Origin: Liolophura sinensis
Lineage: Eukaryota; Mollusca; Polyplacophora; Chitonida; Chitonidae
Assembly (NCBI RefSeq): GCF_032854445.1
Contig: NC_088305.1
Location: 22,356,955-22,420,954, forward strand
Reading direction: 5' to 3'
DNA length: 64,000 nucleotides
Positions 1-10,924 of the stretch are shown here, piece after piece. The notes beneath the pieces were generated by a model. The model did not search any database. It was not told where the DNA came from and worked only from the letters and a program-made list of their open reading frames with translations. Made by a program: the position numbers and the translations under genes. Each line of letters opens with the position of its first letter. Position 1 is the stretch's first letter.

Positions 1-2469
1 TTTCGACGTATTAAAAAACATAAGGAGAAATTTAAATTGCCTTTTTCTTCTAAGAATTTAGAAGATTATAATCGTCGTTTTTCAATTGAGGAACTTAAAA
101 CTTCTCTTAAAAAGGCACACGATACTGCGTGTGGCCCTGATAATATATATTATAAGCTTCTGAATCATTTACCATCTGAGCCACTTGAGACTCTCTTAGA
201 TTTACTTAATGACATTTGGCAAACTGGTAATTTTCCGCCGACTTGGAGGGAGGCGTGTATTATCCCAGTCCCTAAACTGGGTAAGGATCATACTGATCCA
301 AATAATTACCGTCCCATAGCTCTTACCAGCTGCGTCTGTAAGACTATGAAACGGATGGTAAATGATAGGCTTGTTTGGTTTCTTGAAACCAACAAGTTAC
401 TATCTAATATACAATGTGGTTTTCGTCAAGGTCGATCTACTTTAGATCACCTTGTCCGTTTCGAAACTTTTATTCGTGACGGTTTTATTAATAATGAACA
501 TGTGGTGTCGATATTTTTTGACCTTGAGAAGGCCTACGACACCACATGGAAATATGGTATTTTAAAGGACCTTTCTGATATGGGTCTTAAAGGCCGCTTA
601 CCATCATTTATATCCGAATTTCTATCTGATCGTTAGTTTAAGGTACGGGTGGGGCCCACTCTTTCTGATTCGCATGAGCAGGAGATGGGTGTTCCCCAGG
701 GCAGTATTCTTTCGCCAACACTGTTCAGCATAAAAATTAATAGCTTAGCTAAAACGTTGACATCTGGCACTGAGGGTTCTTTATACGTAGATGATTTCCT
801 GATATGCTACCGTGCTAAAAATATGAATAACATCGAGCGGCAACTGCAGCTTTGTCTCAATAAGATCGAGAAATGGGCAGTTGCCAATGGTTTTAGATTT
901 TCAACATCTAAAACCGTCGGTATGCATTTTTGTAATAAACGGAAATTCCATCTTGACCCTGAACTTAATTTTTGTGGTAAACCAGTAAAAATTGTTGGAG
1001 AAAATAAATTTTTAGGGGTTATATTCGATAGAAAATTATCATTTATACCTCATATTAAAATGCTTAAAGCTAAATGTACAAAGGCTCTCGATATAATTAA
1101 GGTCGTGTCTAGTACCGATTGGGGTGCTGACCGATCAGTTTTACTTAATTTATATCGTTCTCTGGTGAGGTCTAAATTGGACTATGGATCCATCATTTAT
1201 GGTTCCGCTAGGAAGTCGTATACTAAAATGTTGGATCCGGTCCATCATCAAGGTTTGAGGCTCAGCCTTGGTGCTTTTAGAACCTCACCAGTAGAAAGTT
1301 TATACGTAGAGGCTAATGAGCCTTCTTTACATCACAGGCGTGTAAAACTGAGCCTTCAATATGCTGCAAAGCTTAAAGCTTATCCAACAAACCCTGCCTA
1401 CGACTGTGTTTTCAATCCATCATATGTAGACAAATATAATAAGTGTTCTAACAAGATCCCTTCGTTCGGTGTTCGTGTTAGGGACCATATTGTGGAAGCC
1501 AACATTAAACTTGGGGACATAGCTCAGGTGTCTTTTCCGGAGTCCCCACCATGGCTTTTTCCACAACCTAAATTTATATTTGATCTACGTAAATATAATA
1601 AATCAAATACAAATCCTCTTATAATTCAACAAGGTTTTGCTGAAATTAAGGCTAAATATTCGGATTATAAATTTATATATACTGATGGGTCAAAGGATGG
1701 GGACAGGGTTGCAGCTGCAGCTGTCTTAGAGCAGCGAGTTGCTTCTTTTCGTCTTCCATCCTCGTCTTCAATCTTTTCTGCAGAGGCCAGGGCTATACTC
1801 CTGGCCTTATCATATGTCTCTTCTGGGCATGCTCAGAGGGCTGTGATATGCACTGACTCGCTTTCCAGCCTTTTGGCAATACAGAATAATAAATTTAAAA
1901 ATCCGTTGATCTTCGAAATATTAGCCATACACCGAAAACTAATTAAAAGAGGTAAAGATATTGTATTCTGTTGGATACCAAGTCATGTTGGTATCCATGG
2001 AAACACAGTCGTGGACAGGGAGGCCAAAGCTGCCCTTACTAAACCTTTGTCGAAAGTTAAAATACCATATAATGATTTTAAGTCTAATATTCTTAAATAT
2101 ATTCGTCGCCTTTGGCAGGGTGAATGGGATCTGCAGGTTTACAATAAACTGCATGTCATTCATCCGGTCATTGGCTTTAATTCATATACACTTGATATGT
2201 CTCGTAGAGACCAAGTCGTTTTAACCAGATGCCGTATTGGACATTCTCGTCTAACACACAATTTCATCTTGGATGGGAGCAGTGCTCCCGAGTGTGTTGG
2301 ATGTGATGCTCAATATGGCATCAAACATATTCTGGTTGACTGTGTAGACTTTGCCCATGTTCGGCAAAGGTTCTACACAGTCAATTCTATATATGATTTA
2401 TTTGACAGCATCGCTGGCGATGTTGTCATAAATTTTTTGAAGGCCATTGGCCTATATCATAAAATATAA
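1..2469 (+). pseudogene. I-LINE ORF2: reverse transcriptase, RNase H, zinc-binding C-terminus (one stop codon)
   Basis: Polyprotein that copies element RNA at the nicked target. Seen here: RT fingers and palm (NNYRPIAL near 300, FFDLEKAYDTTW near 520, MGVPQGSILSPTLF near 690, YVDDFL catalytic box near 785), then RNase H with TDGSKD (~1682), AEARAI (~1780), CTDSLSSLL (~1850) and SHVGIHGN (~1982), then a C-terminal CxxC...HxxxxC zinc motif (~2293). The frame continues through a single TAG at 634-636, where copy D has CAG, so this is one ORF with one nonsense change. The endonuclease domain lies upstream of the window. RNase H after RT places it in the I group (I/Nimb-like); the exact clade is inference. 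Confidence 0.92.
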
Positions 2470-2737
2470 ATTTTAATTGTCATAAATATCTATATAGAAA
2501 CATTTATATACATATAGATTGATACATGTAATATATAAGCCTGGTTTTCGAGTTTTAACTCTTATTTTTTCTTTTATGCGATTTTAAACATGTCTGTACT
2601 TTTTATTTTACTTTTGATGTTCATATTATCATATCGAAAACCTTAACCGTCTCTTGTTTTCACCTTGTTCTCGCCACGATATGGCTGAAATATTGCCGAT
2701 GTGGCGTTAAGCCATAATCATTCATTCATTCATTCGA
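1..2737 (+). mobile_element. I-superfamily LINE, copy A (3' half)
   Basis: Non-LTR retrotransposon cut by the window start. It holds the second half of ORF2, a 3' UTR of about 250 bases and a tail of ATTC repeats ending near 2735. It is very similar along its length to the full-length copy at 19918-25824, including the last segment CGATATGGCTGAAATATTGC and the tail, so it is the same family. The reading frame is open for 2.4 kb except for one stop codon, so the insertion is young. Confidence 0.9.
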
Positions 2738-3187
2738 GATTGAATACAGCCGAGGCTTACAGTAAAAATGAGCAGATTATCAGCCCGCTAGTAGAGGTTT
2801 CTAGTAAAAAATGAAAGATCCGGCTAGGCCTACAAACCATGCCAGTCGGGCGAAAATGTGCAACATAGGTGTCATATTAGTGCCCATGGGAATTTTAAAA
2901 TAATGTATGAATTTTTGAATTTTAAGTATGAAAGTATGAATTTTAATACCGCATGTACGTGGCCCGTCCATGAACCTCACGCTGGCCTAGATGTGGCAAG
3001 TTTTTCAATAAAGTGTGTATAACATAAAGTGTATACCGGTACATAACACGACGGGCATATTGAAAATTGATGACAGAGCGACATTGACGGCAGATGGACT
3101 CTCCTCATACCACGATTGTATGGCACTGAGGTAGGATATAGGTTACAGAGCATATTCTCAGGTCCTGAGATTGCATACTAAAAATAG
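2738..3187. other. no recognisable feature
   Basis: AT-rich spacer between the LINE tail and the next SINE. I see no coding potential or known repeat. The last bases (3174-3187) are the left target-site duplication of the SINE that follows. Confidence 0.5.
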
Positions 3188-3461
3188 GGCCTCCGTGACT
3201 CAGTTGGTTAGCGCGCTAGCACAGCGTAATGACTCAGAAGCCTCTCACCAATGCGGTACCTGTGAGTTCAAGTCCAGCTCATGCTGGCTTCCTCTCCGGC
3301 TGTACGTGGGAAGGTCCCTTCAGCAACCTGCGGATGGTCGTGGGTTTCCCCCGGGCTCTGCTCGGTTTTCTCCCACCATAATGCTGGTCGCCGTCGTATA
3401 AGTAAATATTCTTGAGTACGGCATAAAACACCAATCAGATAAATAAATAAATCAGTAAATA
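3188..3461 (+). mobile_element. tRNA-derived SINE, family 2
   Basis: The head has pol III A-box-like (GACTCAGTTGGTTAG) and B-box-like (GAGTTCAAGTCC) signals. The body is shared with at least a dozen other copies here, and the tail is AAAT-rich after CGTATAAGT..ATTCTTGAGTACGG. It is flanked by CATACTAAAAATAG (3174-3187) and CATACTGAAAATAAG (3462-3475), an imperfect target-site duplication. Reading frames inside it are chance. Confidence 0.85.
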
Positions 3462-3475
3462 CATACTGAAAATAA

Positions 3476-3835
3476 GTGTTTTGTTCTAAACACATTTCTG
3501 TTACAGTTAGGAAACGCCTCTTGGTGTTTATTCCTAAAAAAAACAGAGTTTGGTAAAGAGAAGTGTTTATGACAGTGCACATGCCAGAAGTCTACATGGT
3601 TATGAGCTGGGTGTTTTCAATAAACACACATTCCAGTTACTAATATCCTTTGTTACTGAACATACTTTTGTATAATTTGAACACCAGGGCGCGTTTCCAA
3701 ACTGTAGCAGAAATGTGTTTGGATCCAAACATTTTTAGTGTGTACATATTAGAAAGTAGCCTATGTATTCACGCAACATGTGTAGGGGGGGGGGATTGTT
3801 GAGTCCGACCTCACACAATACGCCACACCATGACT
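3476..3835. other. no recognisable feature
   Basis: Non-coding spacer with a short run of G at 3786-3793. I recognise nothing else. Confidence 0.45.
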
Positions 3836-3917
3836 GATTGAATGAATGATTATGCCCTAACGCCACATCGGCAATATTTCAGCCATATCGCGGCGAGAAC
3901 AAGGTGAAAACACGAGG
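3836..3917 (-). mobile_element. I-LINE 3' terminal fragment
   Basis: Reverse complement of the last ~80 bases of the I-LINE, from the GTTTTCACCTTGTTCTCGCC region through the conserved hairpin core to the ATTC-type tail (TTGAATGAATGATTATG on the plus strand). It abuts the 3' tail of the second LINE family at 3918. Confidence 0.8.
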
Positions 3918-4014
3918 TGGTTTGATTTGATTTGATTTATTCACCAGAAAGAAAGTAGAAAAGGAAGAACATCTCAATACCTCTCTGTACCTAAACCTCT
4001 TGTATCCGCATGGT

Positions 4015-4130
4015 TATATATAAATATATATACACACACACATACACACATACATATACATACATATACATACACACCCGCAAACACACAGGCACACGCA
4101 TATGTATGTACATGTACGTATATTCATACA
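4015..4130. repeat. TA/CA-type microsatellite in LINE 3' UTR
   Basis: Alternating TATA, CACA and CATA dinucleotide and tetranucleotide runs. Weaker versions recur at 4215-4240 and 4500-4545. They sit in the 3' UTR of the minus-strand LINE. Confidence 0.75.
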
Positions 4131-4698
4131 AATACATCTTAAATATTATCGTAATGTGCACAGTATAAGTAGGCCTATATAATAATGGTTTTTCTTAATC
4201 AAGGTTAATACAAACAGGTATATACACACACACATAATTACATATGTACGGATACATCAGTTTGTCAACATAACACAACTTATAGCACTCTGGCGGGAGC
4301 AGAAACCCCAAAGGGCCTATTGTATCCCATAACATGTTTAAATTTAATTGACAAGAGATGCTAACTGGTTAATACTCATATGTTGGAATGAAGCACTTGC
4401 ACATACGTACACGTGTACCTAATTATGCATACACATAGTAGTTACTACTGTAGCACCCACTCCTAAATGTAAGGATATACAGACAGTAAAGAGAATTTAC
4501 ATTCGTACATATGTGTACAAATATGCACACGCACACATGTGCACTTATGTATTAATATTCATATCAATCAAGGCGACAACAATATACTATCAAGAGAAAA
4601 CGTTAAGCAAGCAACTACGTGTCGCAACTGAGTTAATTCAAAACGTATGTACAATTGTGGATGACTTGGTGTAGTAATGATTATAGCTATATGCTTCA

Positions 4699-6453
4699 TC
4701 AGCTGTATATTTTTCTCAGGAGTAAAGTTTTCAAAGACGATTTAAATAATGATAAAGAGGTGATTTCTTTTAAATTGAAGGGCAGTTTATTCCATTCGAT
4801 CGATCCTTTTATTTTACAAGTGTGTAGGGATAGATTGCTTCTATGAAATGGTCGGTGTAAGTTAAAATATGATGTTCTAGTTGGATAGCAGTGAATATCA
4901 GACTGTTTTGTAAAGTAAGTACGGGTGTATAATGGAGTAATGCTAGGATTGTAGAAGGATTTGTGAACTAACTGAAGTGTCTGAAAGGTGTTAACCGCGG
5001 TAACAGGTAAGATATTATACTCAGTAAAAATAGGCGCGGTGTGTTCGTATTTATGAGAGGAGGTAATAATGCGTAATGCTCGTTTTTGAAGACGGATCAG
5101 GGGAAGAAGATGTGTTTCATAAGTATTTCCCCACACAGCATTGCAGTACGTAATATATGGGTTAATAAGTGCATAGTACAGGATGAACAGAGTATTTTTC
5201 TTTAGGGCATATTTAATATGATTTATCACCCCTAAATTACGGGATATTTTTTTGCAGATATTATTTATGTGGTTTGTCCACGTTAATCTTTCATTGAAAG
5301 TTATACCTAAGAAATTGAAGGTCTTGATTTTTTCGATATTTACGCCTGCTATAGCCAGGAAAGGAGTAGCATAATTATTTATTCTGCGATTGGGAGCGAT
5401 GTACATAAATTTGGTTTTCTTAATATTAAGAGACAGTTTATTGCAACATAGCCAATCGTAATTTTTTTCAATTTCACGATTAAAAGTTTCCAGGAGGCGT
5501 GCTGGATCATCATTGCAAAGGACAGCACTAGTATCATCAGCAAACAATATGATATCAAGTAGAGATGAAACATCTTTAATGTCATTAATGTATATTAAAA
5601 AGAGAAGGGGTCCTAGGATTGAGCCCTGAGGAACACCAATATTCATGTATTTAGTAGTTGATCGGCAATCGTTGTATAAAAGGCAATGTGATCTGTTTTT
5701 CAGATAATCATTAAACCATATATTACTAAGACCTTTGCCACCGTAATGGTCGAGTTTTTTCAACAATATATTGTGGTCTACAGTATCAAAAGCCTTTGCA
5801 AGGTCTAGAAAAAGAGTGATGCTGTACTTATTTGTTTCTTTAGCAGTTACTAGTTTATCATATAGAGCAATTATTGCATGTGTAGTAGAGTGATGCGATC
5901 TGAAACCGAACTGTTGACTGTATATAATATCGTTCATTTCGAGGAACGTCGTCAGACAGTTAACCACCAGTTTTTCGATGATTTTGCTGAAACACGGTAA
6001 GACAGATATTGGTCGGTAATTTTTAAACTCCTTCATTTCACCCGATTTATACACTGGTGTGAGTTTAGCACTTTTCATTTTATCAGGGAATATTCCAGTT
6101 TGAAACGATAAGTTTATTATATGGGTCAGCGGTTTCGCTATTGCTGTGGCACAATACTTTACAACTGAAACACGAATCTCATCTAGGCCAGGAGAGCTAT
6201 TCTTCAGTCCCATGATAACATCTACAACTTCTGCTGAGGTACAGGGATCGAGACTGAAATTTGGTACTGATGGTGTTTTGAGAAATGTTTCAAAATTTTG
6301 CCCCATCTGCGGTATCTCCCCAGCAATAACACTTGGGGCTGTGTTAAAGTAACCATTAAAATTGTCTGCTATGCTCTGAGGATCACTGTCTTCAATATCA
6401 TTTATATAAAAAGATTTGGGTAGTACATTATTACGTATTATTATTAAGTTCAT
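4699..6453 (-). CDS. LINE reverse transcriptase (ORF2 C-terminal part)
   Basis: 584 residues open on the minus strand. RT signature blocks in order: NYRPISVLPCFSKIIEKLV (residues ~145-165), FGFRSHHST, LFLDLAKAFDTVDH (~215-230), NIGVPQGSILGPLLFLIYIN (~275-295), the catalytic box FADD (~310, near 5530), and the thumb block FNFLGITF. The product would copy element RNA at the target site. The first Met is not the true start: endonuclease and linker coding lie upstream in other frames (6431-7837), so the real ORF2 is interrupted by frameshifts. No RNase H follows, as expected for Jockey/CR1-type elements. Confidence 0.9.
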   Translation of the reverse strand: MNLIIIRNNVLPKSFYINDIEDSDPQSIADNFNGYFNTAPSVIAGEIPQMGQNFETFLKTPSVPNFSLDPCTSAEVVDVIMGLKNSSPGLDEIRVSVVKYCATAIAKPLTHIINLSFQTGIFPDKMKSAKLTPVYKSGEMKEFKNYRPISVLPCFSKIIEKLVVNCLTTFLEMNDIIYSQQFGFRSHHSTTHAIIALYDKLVTAKETNKYSITLFLDLAKAFDTVDHNILLKKLDHYGGKGLSNIWFNDYLKNRSHCLLYNDCRSTTKYMNIGVPQGSILGPLLFLIYINDIKDVSSLLDIILFADDTSAVLCNDDPARLLETFNREIEKNYDWLCCNKLSLNIKKTKFMYIAPNRRINNYATPFLAIAGVNIEKIKTFNFLGITFNERLTWTNHINNICKKISRNLGVINHIKYALKKNTLFILYYALINPYITYCNAVWGNTYETHLLPLIRLQKRALRIITSSHKYEHTAPIFTEYNILPVTAVNTFQTLQLVHKSFYNPSITPLYTRTYFTKQSDIHCYPTRTSYFNLHRPFHRSNLSLHTCKIKGSIEWNKLPFNLKEITSLSLFKSSLKTLLLRKIYS

Positions 6454-6691
6454 TTATTATTTTCCATGTGCCCTTTATGTTATTGTTGACCAGATTAAAT
6501 TGATTGTCATAATAAGATTTTCTGGAAATACGAAGTGTGTGATTTAATTTATTTCTATATGTTCTGTATTGCTTACTTATCGTGCTGTCATTATGCTTCA
6601 GGTGTAGTTTATACAATTTATTCTTTTCTTTGCATGAATTTAAAATGGCTGAGCTTATCCAAGGTTTTGTTTTTTTATTGCTATGTTTAAA
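6431..6691 (-). pseudogene. LINE ORF2 linker between endonuclease and RT, frameshifted
   Basis: A short open stretch (6616-6431) reads as the basic linker typical of LINE ORF2 (KQYRTYRNKLNHTLRISRKSYY). It is in a different frame from both flanking domains, so at least two frameshifts separate endonuclease from RT and this copy cannot make a full ORF2 protein. Confidence 0.7.
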
Positions 6692-7837
6692 TTAAATCAG
6701 TGGAAAGCACTGATCATAAATGGATTTAAATTGCTCTAGAAAAGAGTCATATGCGACATTGGTATCGCTTTCATTAAACACGTGATTCCATTTATAATTA
6801 TTCAAACATGCTTTAAAGTTAAGCTTATTATTTTCAGAAAAAAGACGTTTATAGATTGGGATAGGTTTGCTTTCGTTCATATCATATAATGGCTGACTGC
6901 TAAAATGGAAAATGGGAATATGATCGGTTATATCAGTCAAGAGAATGTTGTCGATCAAAGTTGCAGTCCTATCGGTTATTCTTGTGGGCTTTGTAATTTT
7001 GGGGAAAAAATGGAACGATTTAAGGTTTTCTAAGAAATACTTTGACGGTAGGTGTGTGTCTGCTTTGAATAAATCAATGTTGAAATCACCAAATATTGTA
7101 CAGAGTTTGTGTTCAGGCTTGATGGTCTCCAAAATTGAGGACAGTTGATCGTTGAAACAATCAACACTTTTACCCGGGGGCCTATAAAAGATACCTATGA
7201 TTTGTTTATCTTGTTTTTGAGTACTTTCTATGAACAAAATCTCATATTCGCCATCATCAACAAGACTGAGATCTTCTCTAATAAAACATTCACCCAGGCT
7301 GGTATGGACAAAAAGAACTAGGCCTCCCCCTTTTCTTTTAGAGCGAGATGATAAGAACGATTTATAATTAGGGATATCATAAAGGTGTTCTGTTCCTGGG
7401 TTGAGCCAGCTCTCAGACATTCCTATGATTGAAAAAGGATAATCTAGACTTATGATGTAGGGCAAAATCTCAGAGTAGTGTTTTTTTAAACTTCTTGCAT
7501 TTAAGTGTAACACAGAAAATGGTTTGTTTTTGCTATCTAAGAAAGGTCTTGACAAAGTCTTAAAAGACTCAAGAAAATAATTAGCCTGGTGATCGTGGAT
7601 CTCTCTCCAGTAATCTTGTTCCTCGGAGGAATCGTCAGTTATATACTGGGCGCCATCGATTACATTTATATGTATTGGGTTAAAACAAAGATTGTCAAGG
7701 TCTAAAACTGCAGAGGTCGATTTTATCACTGGGTTTACAGGATTGTTATGCACAGTGGAGTCAGTAAAATCTATGCAATCATAAAAAGGTAACTGTTCAA
7801 GAGTCGATGTGCCATCATCGTTGTTATTATCAGCCAT
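6692..7837 (-). CDS. LINE apurinic-like endonuclease (ORF2 N-terminal part)
   Basis: 381 residues on the minus strand. Exonuclease-endonuclease-phosphatase motifs: LHLNARSL (residues ~108-115), MSESWL (~139), GGGLVLFV, IGIFYRPP (~215), FGDFNIDL (~245), and a final DHIPIFHF in the place of the usual SDH box. The family nicks target DNA to prime reverse transcription. The first ~100 residues are acidic and unrecognised. The ORF ends 76 bases before the linker block because of a frameshift. Confidence 0.85.
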   Translation of the reverse strand: MADNNNDDGTSTLEQLPFYDCIDFTDSTVHNNPVNPVIKSTSAVLDLDNLCFNPIHINVIDGAQYITDDSSEEQDYWREIHDHQANYFLESFKTLSRPFLDSKNKPFSVLHLNARSLKKHYSEILPYIISLDYPFSIIGMSESWLNPGTEHLYDIPNYKSFLSSRSKRKGGGLVLFVHTSLGECFIREDLSLVDDGEYEILFIESTQKQDKQIIGIFYRPPGKSVDCFNDQLSSILETIKPEHKLCTIFGDFNIDLFKADTHLPSKYFLENLKSFHFFPKITKPTRITDRTATLIDNILLTDITDHIPIFHFSSQPLYDMNESKPIPIYKRLFSENNKLNFKACLNNYKWNHVFNESDTNVAYDSFLEQFKSIYDQCFPLI

Positions 7838-7857
7838 AATATTGCAAGACAGATTTC

Positions 7858-8605
7858 AATGATACGGCTGATGAGAGGCATACATCCTGTAGGCCATGTG
7901 CAGGGATAAGATTTTAAGAGGAATAAAAAAGGAATGAAACAGGAATAAGTAAACAAAACAAAAATATAATAATTGATTACTGGAGTTTAGATTTTCTAAG
8001 ACATAAAAGGCAGAATTACTACAGTATGGCAGATCAGACATTCAAGTCTAACATATTTAGAAGTTTGAGATCCAATTTACAGTACTTGTGTTACACACAA
8101 ACTGACACTCTGATCAAAGGGAGATTAACGTATCACATGGTATTAATAAGAGTAATTCGGATGAATACTATCAGAACAGGTTTTCTCATTGTTGGTCAAG
8201 TACCAAGATATTGAAATGCAAGATCTGTACGTCATGGTCAAGCAGGGTGTACGTGCAAATACATAAAGGCAGTGGCATTTAATATATGATATTTATCTAA
8301 TTAATTGTAATAGTTGTCACTCACAGGTGGTCAAAGGGAGATAAATGTAATGCAACAAGGAAATGCAATACACGCCATGTAAATGATATGAGTTAAGTAT
8401 CATCATTATTAAGTACATAAATGTGGAACTGAGATAAACGTCTGCGTGACACTGTTCAGTGGTGGGTGAAAGGATGTGTTCAATTACCACATGTACAAGG
8501 AGCAAAATGATCTGATTTGTTTGTCAACTGAACTCACTTTGTCCCTGGCACCTGACAGATGACCTAACAATGCACAGCGGCAGATTGAGGGGTGCAGTTT
8601 TCAGA
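7858..8605. other. no coding signal between LINE ORF1 and ORF2
   Basis: AT-rich sequence with no reading frame I recognise. It could be an insertion or a decayed inter-ORF region of the minus-strand LINE. Confidence 0.4.
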
Positions 8606-8607
8606 TG

Positions 8608-9184
8608 GTTCAGCCTCTCATTATTTTCCATGGACCAATGCCGTTCATAGGCCTAGTTTCCAGGATAACATCAGTATCAACCACTCTAATTCGTGTCTGT
8701 TTATTTTCAGTTGACCTAATTTTGTAGGCAACGTTAGCCAATCTTCCTCGTTCTCTTTTCAGTTCTGGTGGAAGATCAGTTCTAACTGACATTTTCTTTC
8801 CTCGCAAAATGGACGTCGCCTATAAAATCTTGTCCCTGTCACTTGTGTGCACCAATTGCAATATTATGGGCTGATATGGGTTGGTATTACTTGGATGACT
8901 TGATTTTGGTAATCGATGAACATTGCCGATTTGCAGTTTTTGTGCCCATTCTGCATCTAGCCCCATTTCGGTTGATAAAAATGTCCTGATAAACTGATGG
9001 GTATTTTCGGTTTCACTCGTTTTAGGAATGCCATAAAAGAGAAGGTTGTTTTTCTATTATGTATCTCCAGGCGAAGTAATTTTTTCTCCAATTCTGCGAC
9101 GTAATTCATTAGTTTTTGTTCTGTGGTTGAGGTTTCCGATGTGGTGGTGAGCACATCAAAAATGAAACATAAATGTTCGGACAT
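8608..9184 (-). pseudogene. LINE ORF1 fragment (coiled coil plus RRM/CTD, L1-ORF1-like)
   Basis: The minus strand encodes a heptad-rich piece (EQKLMNYVAELEKKLLRLEI), then in a shifted frame an RRM-like core (NNLLFYGIP, then VHRLPKSS.. and PIILQLVH). The C-terminal block MSVRTDLPPELKRERGRLA..ARY-type continues at 8807-8610. This order is typical of LINE nucleic-acid-binding ORF1 proteins of the transposase_22 type. At least one frameshift (~9055) and one stop (~8838) break it. The 5' end is cut at ~9180, where the I-LINE 3' UTR begins. Confidence 0.7.
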
Positions 9185-10362
9185 GTTTAAAATCAGATAA
9201 GAACCACCAAAAAAAAGTTAAAACTTGAAAATCCGCACATTTTAATAATAGTGTATCAAGAAATCTATATGTATATATACATCTTTATCTATAAATATTT
9301 ATGACAATTAAAATTTATATCTTATGATAAAGGCCAACAGCCTTCAAATAATTTAAGACAACATCGCCAGCGATGCTGTCAAACAAATCATATATAGAGT
9401 TGACTGTGTAGAATCTTTGCCGAACATGGGCAAAGTCTACACAGTCAACCAAAATATGTTTGATGCCATATTGAGCATCACATCCAACACACTCGGGAGC
9501 ACTGCTCCCATCCAGTATGAGCTTTGACCCATAGTCCAATTTAGACCTCACCAGAGAACGATATAAATTAAGTAAAACAGATCGGTCAGCACCCCAATTG
9601 GCGTTAGACACGACCTTAATTATATCGAGAGCCTTTGTACATTTAGCTTGAAGCATTTTAAATTGAGGTATAAAAGAAAATATAACCCCTAAAAATTTAT
9701 TTCCTCCATCAATTTTCACTGGTTCACCATAAAAATTCAGCTCAGGATCTAGATGAAATTTCCGTTTGTTACAAAAATGCATACCGACAGTTTTAGACGT
9801 AAAAATCTAAAACCATTGGCAACTGCCCATTTCTCGATCTTATTGAGACAAAGCTGCAGTTGCCGCTCGATGTTATTCATATTTTTAGCACGGTAGCATA
9901 TAAGAAAATCATCTACATATAATAAACCCTCAATGTCAGATGTCAATGTTTTAGCCAAACTGTTAATTTTTATGCTAAACAGGGTCGGTGATAGGACACT
10001 GCCCTGAGGTACACCCATCTCCTGCTCGGATAGAGTGGACCCCACACGTACTTTAAAATTACGATCAGATAAAAACTGATATATAAATAAAGGTAAGCGT
10101 CCTTTTAATCTCATATGTAAAAGGTCTTCCAAAATACTATGTTTCCATGTGGTGTCGTAGGCCTTTTCAATGTCGAAAAATATCATTATTAATAAAACCA
10201 TTCGAATTTCGAATAAAACTTTCAACTCGAACAAGGTGATCTAAAGTAGATCGACCTTGACGAAAACCACATTGAATATTAGATTAAAGCTTGTTGGCTT
10301 CAAGAAACCTTATAAGTCTATCGTTTATCATCCGTTCCATAGTCTTACAGACGCAGCTGGTC
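9180..10362 (-). mobile_element. I-LINE copy B, 5'-truncated with large internal deletion
   Basis: On the minus strand, the RT part of ORF2 (10362 down to about 9525) is joined directly to the extreme C-terminus (LILDGSSAPECVGC onward, ~9520-9315) and a partial 3' UTR (to ~9180). The thumb end, whole RNase H and connecting region, roughly 1 kb compared with copy A, are missing. The ATTC tail is also missing. Confidence 0.88.
9315..10234 (-). pseudogene. I-LINE ORF2 remnant: RT core plus C-terminal zinc motif
   Basis: Recognisable blocks: FFDIEKAYDTTW, EMGVPQGSVLSPTLF, YVDDFLICY, then a frameshift near 9780 and GNKFLGVIF, ADRSVLLNLYRSLVRSKLDYGS. The next residues jump to LILDGSSAPECVGCDAQYG, so the RNase H domain was deleted in one step. 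Not functional. Confidence 0.88.
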
Positions 10363-10439
10363 CATGGTCAGAGGAAGTGGAGTACATGGAAGTACTTAGC
10401 CTTAATGAAAAGCCAAGCTCTGACTTATACAAAATTTGT

Positions 10440-10650
10440 TGTATAAGTAACGTTGGAATGTTATTGCAGCAGATCATTCTGTTAAATATAGCACATGTAT
10501 TCCATCAATTCAATATTTTAATAATATAATAATCTATAGTCTATATAATATAATAGTCTATAATATAATAGTCTATAATATAATTATAAATTATATTATA
10601 GACTAACAAGGTACTATGTAACAGAATACATTCCAACGTCACTCATGAAA
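10440..10650. mobile_element. inverted-repeat (foldback/MITE-like) element with AT palindrome
   Basis: A nested inverted repeat. Outer arms ACGTTGGAATGT (10450-10461) and ACATTCCAACGT (10628-10639) match perfectly. Next arms ATTCTGTTAAATA (10477-10489) and TATGTAACAGAAT (10615-10627) match with one mismatch. In the centre, 17-base arms at 10569-10585 and 10589-10605 are perfect complements around a 3-base loop. No transposase or clear target-site duplication seen. Confidence 0.6.
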
Positions 10651-10924
10651 GTCATTTTTTACCAAATTTATCAGATTAGTCTTTGGAGTGTAACTAGTTT
10701 GGAACACGCTACCAGGTGGAGTGGAATCACGTGAGTGGAATCACGTGTGTGGAGCACATGCTTATACATGTAACTTGATCTCATGTAATTCATTCCTGTT
10801 TATTCCAGATATCCTAAGCAAACGATATCGTTAATATGGAGCTGACAAAGCTAAATTGGACTGTATACATAACTATTATTTTTTCTTCCCGACTTTCTAT
10901 TCAAGCAAAACTGCAGAACCATAA

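Larger units (their letters stand above)
3918..9184 (-). mobile_element. second LINE family (Jockey/CR1/L2-like), minus strand, decayed
   Basis: On the minus strand, in order: a coiled-coil/RRM-like ORF1 block (9184-8608), an endonuclease block (7837-6692), a linker, a reverse transcriptase (6453-4699), and a 3' UTR of ~780 bases ending in short ATCAA-type repeats (TTGATTTGATTTGATT on the plus strand, ~3922-3937). There is no RNase H and no ATTC tail, so it differs from the I-LINEs. The 770-base gap between ORF1 and ORF2 has no coding signal, so ORF1 could belong to another copy. Clade assignment is tentative. Confidence 0.75.

Noticed and set aside
3190-3275. Possible functional tRNA gene at SINE heads
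   Set aside because: A and B boxes are present, but the same head occurs in a dozen copies with the SINE body, and no cloverleaf closes without the SINE insert.
3171-3582. Overlapping short reading frames on both strands
   Set aside because: They lie inside a SINE-2; the same frames recur at 13629, 13735, 14730, 30299 and 43938 in other SINE copies.
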